Made by a program: the position numbers and the translations under genes. This document shows positions 36,101-47,754 of a stretch of DNA of 64,000 nt, in pieces. Below the pieces are notes generated by a model. The model was not told the DNA's origin and made no database searches. It saw only the letters and a list, made by a program, of their open reading frames with translations. The stretch's first letter is position 1. The number at the start of each line of letters is the position of its first letter. Location: NCBI GenBank assembly GCA_963573305.1, contig OY754329.1:131613422-131677421 (forward strand), in the 5' to 3' direction. The DNA is from Pyrrhosoma nymphula (lineage: Eukaryota > Arthropoda > Insecta > Odonata > Coenagrionidae).

Positions 36101-37285
36101 GAGGACAAGTAGCGCATCAGACTGCAAAAATCGACACTGAGAGCACCTAGGAGAATATTGTGTTAAAAATGACCATTGGAGAAGCTGACTTCTAGCCGTA
36201 ACCGATCACTAGTCTTGCTACGCTTTATATGCACAAATGCTATAAATATTTGGAATTATAAATGATTAACTCAGCGCATTTTAATTTAACTACAATGTCA
36301 GCAAATAAAGTTTTATTCTGGTCAAATATTCCTACACAATAACTTCTTGTTGTTCGAGAAGTTGCAAGCTAGCTACCGGGGATTTCCCTTGATAAGAAGT
36401 AATGCAAACGCGAAGAGCTCTGGTTAAAATAAGTTTGCAGATAAATAAAAAAAATTGATGGCCAATTCAAAACTGTCAATGAAACACCAATCTAAGATTT
36501 TCAGTTTCTAGAAAGAAACAGGATAAGCTATTAATTATGACATGATGAGTGAAGCTTATGATCGGTATATTAAATGGGTCACAGACCAATCATGCCAGTA
36601 ATCTAATCACTGAGGTAGAAAAGCCGTAGTGATGAAACTAAATAAGATTTGCTAAGCCTTATCTGTTAACCTTATCAAGCAGGTAGGTGCGTGATACCAG
36701 ATAACATATTTTTTTCTAACCTGTGATTCATTCCCCGGCTGGAGGAACGCATTCGATTGCCTGCTCTTTACCTGTGTTTGTTTCTGCCGAGATTTTTTAG
36801 CGATAGGGCTATAGACACCCAATGGCAATGAAAAGGAAGTTGCCAATATTTATCAAAAAGCAAAAGTCTTTACGATGAAAAAGTGGTCACTGGTACGAGA
36901 GGCATGGAGGAGGATGAGGTACGAATTATCGAAGGGAAAAACAAAGAAAGGCAGTTAGGTGCGCTTATGACCAGGCGTTGGTTAGTAAGTCAATGGGCTA
37001 TAGCCGTTGATAGTCGACCTCAAAATCAATTATATAAAAATATGGGGATTAACCAAAATAGCGAAATTTTCCTACAAAAGGTAAAAACTGAACATACAAT
37101 AAATATGGCATAGAAACAGGTACAGCGGGTCACTTGGGTAACATTCTGGACAAAAATGAGTGAGGTACGGAGGGAATAATATACTAATGTATACTTATGA
37201 GGATTTCTATGGATGTAGGTCTTTATTGGGGCGAAATTAATGCTTAATATTCCATTTTTTCTCTTAGTCCCTTAAGAAGTAGAGT
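33160..37285. other. Intergenic DNA between the deacetylases, nothing firmly assigned
   Basis: No exon or known element is supported. 33.2-33.7 kb has GC-richer non-coding text with repeated words such as TTAGCTACGGAAC (33350 and 33617). 35.4-35.7 kb has an open frame on each strand without a domain. Probably old, unrecognised repeats. Confidence 0.35.
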
Positions 37286-37289
37286 TCCA

Positions 37290-37680
37290 AGGAGGTATTA
37301 GTAGAAGAATGAAATATTCCAAGGGAAATTAGTGCAGCAGAAGAGGAATAGTAAGGAGAGAGGTAATGCCAGGATCCTGGGAAAAGTTATTAACAGAGGT
37401 TTAGTAAAGACTCTGATATTGCGGAGGATGCAGAAATTACGATGGATGGAAGGAAGGAAAATTAAGACATTGCTGAGGCTAGCGCTCCTCATGGCTGAGG
37501 AGGAATGAAAGTTTCTTGAGGGATTTAGGGGATGCAACATAAAGGGATAAGTAATGAATTGGAGGTGGATACTAAAGGTCGTTATGGAAGGAAGAATGGG
37601 AGACGGACAGGCATTTTTGGATTTAAGGAAGTTAGTAAGCATGATGAACCAAAGATATAAATCTTGTGAGAAAAGAAATT
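37290..37680 (+). mobile_element. LINE family A remnant, plus strand
   Basis: Plus-strand text decodes to fragments such as ILRRMQKLRWMEGRK, the region that reads RRRQKRWMEEVLRGEGMLK in the copy at 22.6-23.1 kb. Frameshifted. Confidence 0.45.
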
Positions 37681-37879
37681 AAACGTTGAGAATATTTCAC
37701 GCTAAAGTATGTGCGAACATTTAATTGAAAAGTGGAAAAATAATTGCATGGTTTTATTATTTCGAAATCAAGAGAGCTTAAAATAATAACTTAGCAGTTC
37801 CAACTACGCCGCGAACATTTGTAACCTAGCAGAGAAATATGTATTTCGCGAAGTATATAAAATACGAAGAAAAGACGCA

Positions 37880-38330
37880 CGCTTCGTTGAAAACCAATAC
37901 GAGCGAACGGAAAGTGTTATCAAGCTGATGAAGTCACTATGCTGGGAGCCATTAGGGTCTCGGAGTCGACACGCTAGGCTAAGATTACTGGAAAAATTAT
38001 GATCAGGCGAGTTTCGGTAAACAAGGAGGATATTATTTTGACCCCACGTTACATCTCTAGAACTGATAGATACGACAAAATAAGAGAGATACGCTGCCCA
38101 ACTGATAGGTATAAAAATTCCTCGTATCTACGCACCATTAGTGATCATAGCAAAAACAGCGTGAGACTAACATAAGACACATTATTAAGATACAATTCAC
38201 CTCTGTCCCCCATCCTTTCCCCGATTCCCTCTCCTTTCATGGCTGATGTCCTGGCACCCACTTTGCACCAACACGTCTAAGCGGTGGCTCGCAGGGTAGT
38301 GTGTAGACTTCAGTATATATTTTATTGTAT
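37880..38330 (+). mobile_element. LINE family B 3' fragment
   Basis: Decodes to RTESVIKLMKSLCWEPLGSR then HARLRLLEKL, matching RTDSVTQMLNELGWEPLETR in the 51-52 kb copy. The 3' UTR words (CACCAACACGTCTAAGCGG, GTAGTGTGTAGA) also match. It contains in-frame stops. Confidence 0.65.
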
Positions 38331-38402
38331 CACCTAGTCTCACCATCTTCTCCCTTCTCTCTATCACCACTTTGAATGACTACGAATTGAATCCTGCAAA
38401 CT

Positions 38403-38870
38403 AACTTTCTCGTTTATGAAGGATGATTTTTCGGGCAATGCTGCGTTTTGTTCATCTAAAAAAACCTCAACGTTTCGCTACTCGTACTGGAAACGTCAAA
38501 AAAGAGAATGAGCCTTTTACCAGCTTCAGCTCGGTCATAGCGAAGCATCGATGTCCGTTGCACCATTGTTGGACCGATTTGAATCTTGTGCGGGATACGT
38601 TAGCCATTGGGCTTTTGCAGGAGCCATGAACCTTTTTCAAACCCGTCTCAGGTTATATCCATCTTCCCTATTGAAGTTTTTTGGCCTTTTGGCTATTTCT
38701 ATGGCCTCAGGTATTACGCGCGAAAGGTATTCTTGCGCCTTGGCCAAGGCTCGTGTTTGGTCGAATATTTTCCTATGTACAGGGCTTGAGGCGGAATGTT
38801 CAGCGACCGCTGCAGCGGGCTGATGTGTCCCATTTATCAAGCTGTATCAAACTGTGATTGGAGACCTGTC
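38403..38870 (-). mobile_element. Penelope-like element, C-terminal fragment
   Basis: Minus-strand frame (38840-38637) contains AAVAEHSASSPVHRKIFDQT, then ALAKAQEYLSRVIPEAIEIA and NFNREDGYNLRRV. I recognise this as the linker and end region of Penelope-like polyproteins (VAEH...REAIEI...NREDGY). It is truncated at both ends. Confidence 0.65.
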
Positions 38871-40685
38871 TATTTAGAATGCAATGTTACTGTAGAATAT
38901 GGTTTTTTCATTGATAAGTTAAAATGCTGCATAAGTCAAGCAAGTTACCTCGCAAGGATTAGCCATAAACACCGCTTAATTAAACCATGGGTGACATGAG
39001 ACTTGTCAAGCAAAATCACAAGGCGAAATATGTTGTATAAAAAAACGTGAAAACAGCCAAATAACGAAAAATTGGCACAATATTATAAATCCTATCAAAA
39101 GCGGCTAGACAATGCTATAAATAAGTGTAAAGAAAATTATTATTTGCGTGAATTTAGTGATAATTCTAAAAATACAGCTACAAAATGGCGTATTTTAGAC
39201 TCCATTACTGGAGGTGGTGGGATTATCGAAAGGTGGGAGTGGAAAAAGGTGGGAGTATCGAAAAAATAAGGTCCAGTGATGGGACAGACTTAATTCAAAT
39301 GCAATATATTGTTGATGAGTTTAATGCACATTACGGTAGACTAAGTAAATCCTCAAACAATTCTACAAATACTAAAAATAACCTGGTTGATCAGAATGAT
39401 TGGTACCTATGTGTAATGTTAAAGGGTCTTTGTTTCTTTTTCCTACAGATGAGAAAGAAGTCAGTAGTATTATAAAAGGTTTACAACCAAAGAGTTCGAA
39501 AGGGAATGATGAAATATCCGCTATTGTAGTAAAAGAAGTTAGAGATGAAGTTTCTAACATATTTGCATACATAGCAAATTTAAGTATTCAAACAGGGATT
39601 TTTCCGAAACAGCTGAAAACGGCTCTTATAATACCAGTTTATAAAAAAGGTGACAAACTGGATTTGAACAACTATAGACCAATATCCTTATTGCCTGTAT
39701 TTTCTAAAATATTGGAAAAAATCGTCAAAAAGAGATTATTAAGCTTTCTAAACTCCCATGAGTTCTTTGTTAGTAATCAATTTGGTTTTTGAAAAGGAAA
39801 ATGTACGGAAGATGACCTGCTTAATTTTTGTTCTAATATACATGATGGACTTAATAAAGGTAATAAAATTGCAGGATTATTTATAGACATAGCAAAAGCT
39901 TTCGACACAGTTCATCATACAATTTTATTGGAAAGATTACAGCAAGCTGGTATCAGAGGAATTGCCTATAAATGGTTCGAAAGTTACCTTAGTGTGTTCA
40001 AATTCAAAATTGTAATAGCTGTAAGACTCAAATTACCTGTGGGGTTCCACAAGGTTCAGTTTTGGGACCAATATTATTCCTAATCTTTGTTAAGAATCTA
40101 TGCAATGGAAAGTTTTATGGAAAGCTTACCTCATTTGCTGATGACACAGCACTATGTTACGCTGATATCAGCATGTACGCTTTACGTATGCATATGCAAA
40201 GTGACTTGGATAAATTGAAGTCCTGGTTTTCTGTAAACTCTATGGTGCTCAGCAGCAAAACAAAATACATTTGGTTTAATTTAAAAAATGTAAATATAGG
40301 AGACAACAGTTTGATTTATTATAGATGTTTAAAATGTTTAAATGAAAATGCCTTCTATTGTAACAAATGTATTTTAATGGAAAGGGTTAGTCATATTAAG
40401 TATCTGGGAATTTACATTGATCAACGATTTAACTGGAAACAGCATATTAGTAAACTAAGATCTGAGATGATCTCTATAATTAGAAAACTTGACTTGTTAA
40501 GATATATTTGCCCAGTGTCAGTTCTCAGATTGGTATACTATGCCCTAATTAATTCAAGATTAGAATACGGAATTGCGTGCTGGGGGGAGCATACGTAACT
40601 AATAAGCAACCTCTTCTGGTATGCCAGAAAAAGGTAATAAGGGTTATGCTACGGGCGCCAAATAAAACGCATTCCTTTCCACTAT

Positions 40686-41043
40686 AGTCCAGTAACTTTA
40701 TACATCACAGCATGCGTCAAATCCGGTAGTTCTGATTTTTTGCAGACTTGTTTATGATGTTGGCCTAATGAATAATCCAAGTTTGTGACCTCGAGCGCCG
40801 AACGCAACTTTGTCAAAAATCGAAAAAACCGCGAAAAAATCGTTATTTTTTCAAATTTTGGCGATTATAACCCTAAAGGATTAGTTTTTGAAAAACATTT
40901 TTTCAGGACATTTTTAAAGTAGACTAAATTTGCTACAATATGGTACTAGAATTGTCTCTGTAGACCCAATAGATTCCGAGATTAAGCCTTTCAAAGTTTA
41001 TCATTTTTTTCGAACTTCGCAATTTTTTGCAATATTTTAGAGG
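40686..41043 (+). repeat. Left terminal inverted repeat of the unassigned transposon
   Basis: Pairs with 44316-44674. The inner part is over 90 percent identical by eye, including the block GGTCTACAGAGACAATTCTA and its complement. Confidence 0.85.
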
Positions 41044-41206
41044 TCACTCGAATAACTCTAGCGGGATGAAGTTCCAATTACCTCCGACGGAGTGTGCTAG
41101 TATTGCTCGTGTGAAGTCACGAATGCGACCCACCTGTAGCACGTTTTTAACCTTCCCTAATTATTTTTCATTTGAGTTGTTGATTGGCCTGCTGCCCATA
41201 ACGTGA

Positions 41207-44115
41207 GTGCCGTTTGAACTCAAAATCTACAGAATGTCTTATCCCAGTCCCAGCGTGGGTTTGTGTTTTATATGTAAGGAGACTTTAAGTGAACGTCAAG
41301 TGCGCCTAGTGAAGGAAAGAGGTGTAAAAGCCCTTTCTGTGTCGAGTATTTCCCTTAAGAACATAGAAAATCAGCGTTTATTGATGGGTGTAAATGAGAT
41401 ATATGTGCACAGTGCTTGTCAGATAAAATACAACAATCCGAAGTTGATCAAAGCAGCTGTTAGCAGTGGAAAATCAAATATTACGCCATCAAGGGACACG
41501 AGATCAGTCTCTGAGCAGTTCAATTTCAGAGAACACTGTTGTCTGTGTGGAGACAAAATAACTGAAGAGTTCCTTGTGGCAGAGAGGAAGAAGAAGCCAG
41601 AAAAACGGAACAATGTCATTACTGCGGAAAAGTTGTCTCTCAGTGCAACAATCTTGAAAGCAGCTGAGAAACGTGGTGATGAATGGGCTCTTAAAATAAA
41701 AGAGCGTATATCTGAGAACACATATTTGGTAGCCCTTGATGCCAGATATCATCGGTTTTGCCAAACAAAGCTCTACCAGGCACCACCAACAGGAAAGTCC
41801 AGGGGAAATCGTCAGCATCCCACAGTTGATGAGGGCATGGAAAAGATTTATTCATTTCTGGAAGAGAACGCTGAGGAGTGTCAGTTCTCTCTAGATGAAC
41901 CTCATGGACCAGATAGAAGGAGAACGACCTCAACTACGAACAGTCAAAAATCGCTTGTTTGCTAAGTATGGGGAGGACATTTTGATCGTTGAGAGACCCT
42001 TCAAACACACGACTGTTTTTTTTGAAACACAGGTCACAAAATTCTCACCAGTACATGGTATGACAGTAGAAGTTCAGATCCTCAAGCAGAAAGACTACGC
42101 GTGGTGAAAGCAGCTGCTGAAGTCATACGAGAGGATATACGGTCGCAAGTGTACGACACAACACAATTCACACCATCCGACGACTTCTTCCAGAATGTAA
42201 ATTCAGTTATCCCTGATTCTTTGAAACTGTTGCTCGAAACAGTAATTTTAAAAGACAAACGAAGCTGCTTTGATTCCTATAGAAAGAAGTGCGTTGCTCT
42301 TGCACATTCAATAATAACGGCAGTCAGGCCTCGCTCCTTCATCTCTTGTTTACTGCATGGGATTGGTGTATTCTTGTAGCACAAGTTCGGGTCAAAACAT
42401 CTGGTTGAGTTATTGTCAACGCTTGGATTCTCAGCTAGTTACAAGGATACTATGCTTTTGGAAACCTCGGCCATCATGCGACCAGACCAACTCATGTTGA
42501 AGGACCCTTCAATGTCGTTTGTGCAATTTTCTTTTATTGTCAACACTTTAGATGGGACGGGTACTTTTCACGCAATGGGAGGTATAATGATTGTGACTCC
42601 CCATAATTCCTCATGTCCCGAGAATAAAATAGACCGTTTGACGAAGTGCACTGCTTCTGAACTTGTACAGAGAAATCCTCCTATTCAGCTGGAAACCTTC
42701 CAAAAAGTGTCATCCAATCAGGGTTTGTCGGCAATTAATATTGTTAACTTAGACAATATTCATTCGCTACCTGAAGAAATTGTACCACTCCCTTCAGATA
42801 TCTTATGGTTATATGGGAAAGTTCAAAAAAAGTTGAACATCCCGGGATGGAATGGGTTCATGGAGGAAGCAACAGCAGAGAAACACTTTGAAACATCCAA
42901 AATTATATGTCTGCCATTCATCAACCATCTCCCGTCCAATTACGACACAGTTCTTACATCTCTTCGGTTCGTAAATGATAAATGCCGAGCCTATGGACAA
43001 AAAACCTGCGTTGTAACTTTTGAGCAACCCCTATACATTAAAGCCAAAGAGATAGTCCCAAACTATCAGGGCACTAATTTCAGCAATGTCGTTGTGAGGC
43101 TAGGTGGTTTTCACCTACTAATGTCTTTCTTGGGATCAATAGGTATGATTATGAGTGGAAGTGGTCTAAAGGAACTGCTCTCGACAATTTATGCTGAAAA
43201 CAGCATTGATAAGATGTTGGCTGGCCATGCTTATTCTAGAGCAGTGAGAGCCCACAATTTGGTGTCTCTTTCCTTGGCAAATGAAATTGTGAAAACAATT
43301 CAGTTGACTGAAGAGGAAAAAAGCATTACTGAAGACATTATTTCAAACTCTGACAGATCTGCAATTCTAACAGCTAACGAAAATGAGCAGTTTCAAGTAC
43401 TAATGACGAAATTCACGGATGCTTTGTGCAAGCTTGAAAGCAATGGACCAACCGCAATGCTGTGTGTTCTTTATTTTCGAATGGTGACACTGATGAAGAA
43501 ATTTATCCAAGCAGAACGGACAGGCGATTGGAATTTGCATTTGGACACCATCCAAAAAATGATCCCATTCTTTCACGCAGCAGGCCACTTCTTTTATGCG
43601 AAGTGTGCACAATTATATCTGCAAGATATGCTGGAATTGGAAAGGAAAATGGGCCCACTTGAGTACGACAAATTCACAAAAAAGGGATACTTCACCATCC
43701 GGCGCACTAACAAATTTTGGTCGGGTATATGGTCAGATATGATCATTGAGCAAGTACTGATGAAATCTATGAAAAGCTATGGATGGCTCACCCGAGGACG
43801 TGGTATGACTGACAGTGTACTCTCTCGATGGACATTGGGCATGGTGTATCTACATAATATCTGCCGGCAGGATTAAAATGCTCATCAGTCTGCAGGCACT
43901 GCAGCGGGGCCTCTTGTGACAATATACCTGACATTGCAGTAGTAGATATCCCAGAAGGCGACGATCTGTCCGATGTCGAAATGGAGGATGACTTGTGGGC
44001 ACAAGACGTCGACGATTCATAACCATCCCCTGATGGGGATATGCCATCCCAATACGTCGATCCAGATACGGACGAACCTCAACCGGGACCTTCCAAGAGG
44101 GCTAAATTAATTTAA
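41207..44115 (+). pseudogene. Decayed transposase-like protein with two Cys clusters
   Basis: Plus-strand coding is open in pieces: 41207-41965, then a shifted frame to 42107, then 42101-43876 interrupted by one TAG at 42377-42379, then a last shift to the C-terminus at 44115. The N-terminal part has paired cysteine motifs (CFICKETL near residue 23, CCLCGDKI near 112), each followed about 60-70 residues later by an H-x3-C or H-x2-FC pair (HSAC, HRFC), suggesting two zinc-binding repeats. The central part has TFEQPLYIKAKEI, VVRLGGFHLLMSFLGSIGMI and MSGSGLKELLSTIYAENSI. The end has FTIRRTNKFWSGIWSDM and LTRGRGMTDSVLSRW. The tail is acidic (DLSDVEMEDD) and ends PGPSKRAKLI, a likely nuclear localisation signal. 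An RNase H-type nuclease is my guess; no catalytic triad can be proved here. Confidence 0.65.
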
Positions 44116-44315
44116 TTTTTTTATTTTTAATATTATTCAATTTCCTAACAAATAAAATTATAAACTTTTGTTGTACTTATATTTTTTGCTTCATTATTCG
44201 TAGCTTAGCTTAAACATCAACGTTCACACTTCTATTTTTCTTTTTTAACATCCCATCATAAAAGTACAGGGCTTCGATAGCATAGTCAGGGTCAAAATTT
44301 ATTCAGAACGACAGA

Positions 44316-44674
44316 ATTGCAAAAAATTGCGAAATTCGAAAAAAATGATAAACATTGAAAGGCTTAATCTCGGAATCTATTGGGTCTACAGAGACAATTC
44401 TAGTACCATATTGTAGAAAATGTAGTCTACTTTAAAAACGTCCTGAAAAAATGTTTTTCAAAAACTAGTCCTTTAGGGTTATAATCGCCGAAGTTTGAAA
44501 AAATAACGATTTTTTCGCGGTTTTTTCGATTTTTGACAAAGTTGCGTTCGGCGCTCGAGGTCACAAACTTGGATTATTCATTAGGCCAACATCATAAACA
44601 AGTCTGCAAAAAATCAGAACTACCGGATTTGACGCATACTACCCCATACATTCAGGCGACAAAGTTACTGGACT
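44316..44674 (-). repeat. Right terminal inverted repeat of the unassigned transposon
   Basis: Reverse-complement partner of 40686-41043; ends AAAGTTACTGGACT directly before the second ACTAT. Confidence 0.85.
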
Positions 44675-45329
44675 ACTATTCAAACAAATGAATATTTTAC
44701 CATTAAGACATTCATTTGTCTGTAAGGTCCTTAGGATTTTTATAATCGTGGTGGTGAATGGAGTACATGAGCTGCGTAGCAATTGCAATGTAACCATACC
44801 TAGACCTAGAACAGAAACTTTTAAGCACAGTTATGTATTTCTAGGGCCTAAAATATTTTGTGCAATACCGGAAGCTATTGCTAATATAAAAAATGAATGT
44901 AAATTTTGTAGAAGTGTGAAAAAATGGTTATTTTCTATTGATGATATTTCAATTTTACTTTAAAAATTGTATGAAATGGTAGATCTCATAGCAGAGGTAA
45001 TTATCTTTGTATGTAACTATATGTTATGTAACTTTTATGTAACTATAACTTTGTATATAATTTCAGTATGTAACTAAACCAGCGATAATACAAATGTGTT
45101 ATTATTACTTATGTTGCAACACATTCAATATATTTTTTGTTTAGTAAATACGAGTCGGTAACCCCAAAACGGAGCTTCTCCTTAGGGGTACTTATATTCC
45201 CAATGTTAAGGGTCAATGTTAATGTAAAATTTTTATGATGTTGTGGAATAAATTTATTATTATTATGCAGCTCCATGCAGCAGGGGAGGATGACTATTCT
45301 TCAGTGAGGGTAGGATGTTTTTTATTATC

Positions 45330-46270
45330 TTCACTGTGCAGAAGCGAGTCACGATGTTTTCTCTCTACAGGATGTTAGAAATTCTATCAGTGACTCTGGA
45401 GATGTAGGGAAGTTTTGCGTACGCTAATGGTTTCTTCTTACAGTCGTCGTCACTATGGTGTTGTTGCCTTTCTTTCATTGCTCTTTTTTTAAGGAGGTAC
45501 TGTAGCCATTTCCTTTCAGAGCCCACATCAGATGCTTCATTTCTTAGTCGAAATTTTCAGCATCAGACACAATTCTGGCATGGTGGCTTAAAGTTTTAAC
45601 AACGCAAGATTTCTACATTGGATGGTGATGGGACGCCGAATTCAAATACCTATCGGTGTGGATTTTCTTTCTGTAGACCGAATGTCCCAGGCTCCCATAC
45701 ATTCTCCTTTTAACAAGAACATCCAAAAACGGCAGACAACCTCCTTCTACCAGCTCTTTCGTAGATTTAATATCTGGATGGATACTATTGAAGTGTTCAT
45801 GGAAAACCTCCAGCTTCTCCTTTCCATGTGGCCAGATCACAAAAGTGTCATCCATATATCTGACTCAGCATGATGGCTTATCTACCGAGAAGTAGAGTGC
45901 CTTCTTGTCAAAAAACTCCATTTATAAATTTGTTATAACGGGAGAGAGGGGGAACACATTGCCGCCCCACCCTTCTGTTCGAATAAAACTTTATTACAAA
46001 GGAAGTAGTCGTTCAAAATGCAAAATTCAGCCAATTTTGGATAGTCCTTCGGCAGTCCATCCTCTGTTAAATTTTATTAGAATTTCCACCAAATCAGGGA
46101 CGAGAACTTTGGTGAACAACAACACCACATCAATGCTGACTATTAGGTCTTCTTTAGTCACTCGCAGATCTTTTAGAATTTCTATAAAATGTGCAACGCA
46201 GCATTGCCCGAAAAATCATCCTTCATAGACAAGAAAAGCTGCGAAAGTCTTCAAACAAAAATTAACTTTC
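45330..46270 (-). mobile_element. Penelope-like element, reverse transcriptase fragment
   Basis: Minus-strand frame 45855-45613 reads MDDTFVIWPHGKEKLEVF, then SIHPDIKSTKEL, CLPFLDVLVKRR and SLGHSVYRKK. This is the catalytic-Asp and following region of Penelope-like reverse transcriptases (normally YVDDTFVIWP). Upstream text to 46270 is the same domain in broken frames. It starts where the LINE of family D ends. Confidence 0.7.
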
Positions 46271-46559
46271 TGGTTGTTTCATGAGATGTAACAGAGAAGT
46301 GAAACTAGTAGAAACGATAAAAATATATTCAGTAGAATCACGAAGTTTTTATTTGAAGTCCTCTTAAATTCGCAAAGGAATTCCACATAGTCTCGGCATC
46401 AACCATAGCTAACATTTCATTATTTCACTTATTTCACATCATTAAGATCCACCAAACCTTTTTGAAACCTTGCCCTGCACTGTAAAAATGACTGACTGAA
46501 AATATGACTGTTATGGATGTACAATTGATATGACTATTATGGCACCTACTTCTTCAGCC

Positions 46560-46940
46560 TCTTTCCTACCTCCCTTCATCAAATCGAGAAAAGTTATTCT
46601 TTTCCTGCCCCTTACGTAGCAGCCTTCCCTCAGTCACGGCCTTCGGCTTCCCCTCGCCCCTCATTACCTATTTCATCCAAATACTCCGCCTCCTCCTTGC
46701 GCTGTTTCCTTTCTTCACTCACCATGCCGAGCACTTCCTCGTTTATCAAATTTCCCGACCATTGCACCTTCTCTATTTTCCTCAACACCACAAATCCCGC
46801 TAATCGATTCCTATACTCCTTACGAAGTTCCCAGGTTCCACCACCGGATAACGCTTCATTCCCTAAAACGTTACTCACGTATTTCTTTTTTATAACTGTC
46901 ATTAATAAAGGAGCCAGAATCACGTTCACACTTGGGCGGT
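46560..46940 (-). mobile_element. LINE family A remnant
   Basis: Minus-strand frame 46929-46630 contains VLRKIEKVQWSGNLINEEVL and GMVSEERKQR, aligning with MEKVSWMERKTNEEVLDMVGEERK of the 22.6-23.1 kb copy. Confidence 0.6.
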
Positions 46941-47169
46941 GAAAACTTGCGCAAGTAATGCAATACTACTATCTGGAAAGCAGAATCGCAAATAATGGAA
47001 GAAGCAAGATAGATATTGTGAGCAGAAAAGCCCAAGCAAAGAAGGTGTGTCCTGTCACGGTCGCCACTAATAGTGAGTGCCCCACATTATAGAGTGCCAT
47101 TATCGGGTAACTTGAGCATTATTTTACGCTTTGCTATTATTATAAAAGTGAGATACAGGGTTTGAATAA

Positions 47170-47364
47170 ATGATGGAACGACGGGCCCTTAGAGCTCTCT
47201 TCACTAAGGAAGCAAATCAACTGGAGGAAATGTTCAGCTCGGGGGCACGTAGAACGGATGTAAAAGCTAAGTTTGCGTCGTTTAAGATTAAGTACGATGA
47301 ACTGAGATCACTCGATGAATCACACCTGAATAAAGGCGTTCTATCAGAAGAGGAGTCAGATTGA
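47170..47364 (+). pseudogene. Possible LTR-retrotransposon gag N-terminus
   Basis: A 64-codon frame with a charged, helical pattern (ALFTKEANQLEEM, KAKFASFKIKYDELRSLDES) resembles the N-terminal helical region of BEL/Pao-type gag proteins. No protease, reverse transcriptase or LTR is seen nearby, so at most a fragment is present. Confidence 0.3.
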
Positions 47365-47419
47365 AGCTAATAACACAAGCCTGGAAGTAAGGAAGCACTT
47401 AATTAAAACAACTATTTTT

Positions 47420-47745
47420 ATAATACCCTTATATATAGCATATAGTATGCTGGGGAGAAGCTTACTCCAAAAACATTAATCCTTTGCTGATATCTCAGAA
47501 AGGGTTGCGATGCCGGCTTCTACCACGGCGGATTCCTTTCCCATATTTAAGAAGATCCGCCGGAAGATGAATATTTTATCCCTAAGGCATCTTTTTGTTT
47601 AAAAGGTTTTAAGATTTTTTTATAACCGTGGTGGAGAAAAGGTAAAACCGAGAGTCCTTAGAGCAAAACATAAAATTGCTATACCTTAACCAAAAGATGA
47701 AATTTTGCGCCGATCATTCCTAAGCTGGTACGAGGAATAAATAAA
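47420..47745 (+). mobile_element. LINE family D 3' fragment
   Basis: Decodes to KIRRKMNILSLRHLFV, VLRFFYNRGGE and a PKDEI block, aligning with the 44680-44960 part of the family D LINE (QMNILPLRHSFVCKVLRIF). Ends in a short A/T-rich tail. Confidence 0.55.
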
Positions 47746-47754
47746 TTTTTATTG

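Larger units (their letters stand above)
40686..44674. mobile_element. DNA transposon of unassigned superfamily, 3989 bp, TSD ACTAT
   Basis: Termini AGTCCAGTAACTTT and AAAGTTACTGGACT bound inverted repeats of about 350 bp (40686-41043 and 44316-44674), differing mainly by an 11-bp indel near the ends. The flanking 5-mers ACTAT (40681-40685, 44675-44679) are a target duplication: deleting the element and one copy rejoins the interrupted LINE in frame. The interior carries a single decayed plus-strand gene of about 960 codons. I know that proteins with the same motifs are common in invertebrate genomes as uncharacterised proteins, but I cannot place them in a named superfamily with certainty. 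Confidence 0.85.
39060..45265 (+). mobile_element. LINE family D, interrupted by a 4-kb DNA transposon
   Basis: The left part (39072-40598) decodes, with frameshifts, to a reverse transcriptase: IIPVYKKGDKLDLNNYRPIS, FIDIAKAFDTVHHTILLERL, GVPQGSVLGPILF and SFADDTALCYAD. A TGA (39790-39792) replaces the Arg codon of FGFRKG, and a small duplicated G-rich word near 39225-39265 shifts the frame. The C-terminal region is cut at 40685 and resumes at 44680 in the same frame (HSFPL then FKQMNILPLRHSF) once the insert and one target copy are discounted. The 3' end is at about 45265 in ATTATTATTATG. It lacks an endonuclease, so it is 5'-truncated. Confidence 0.8.
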
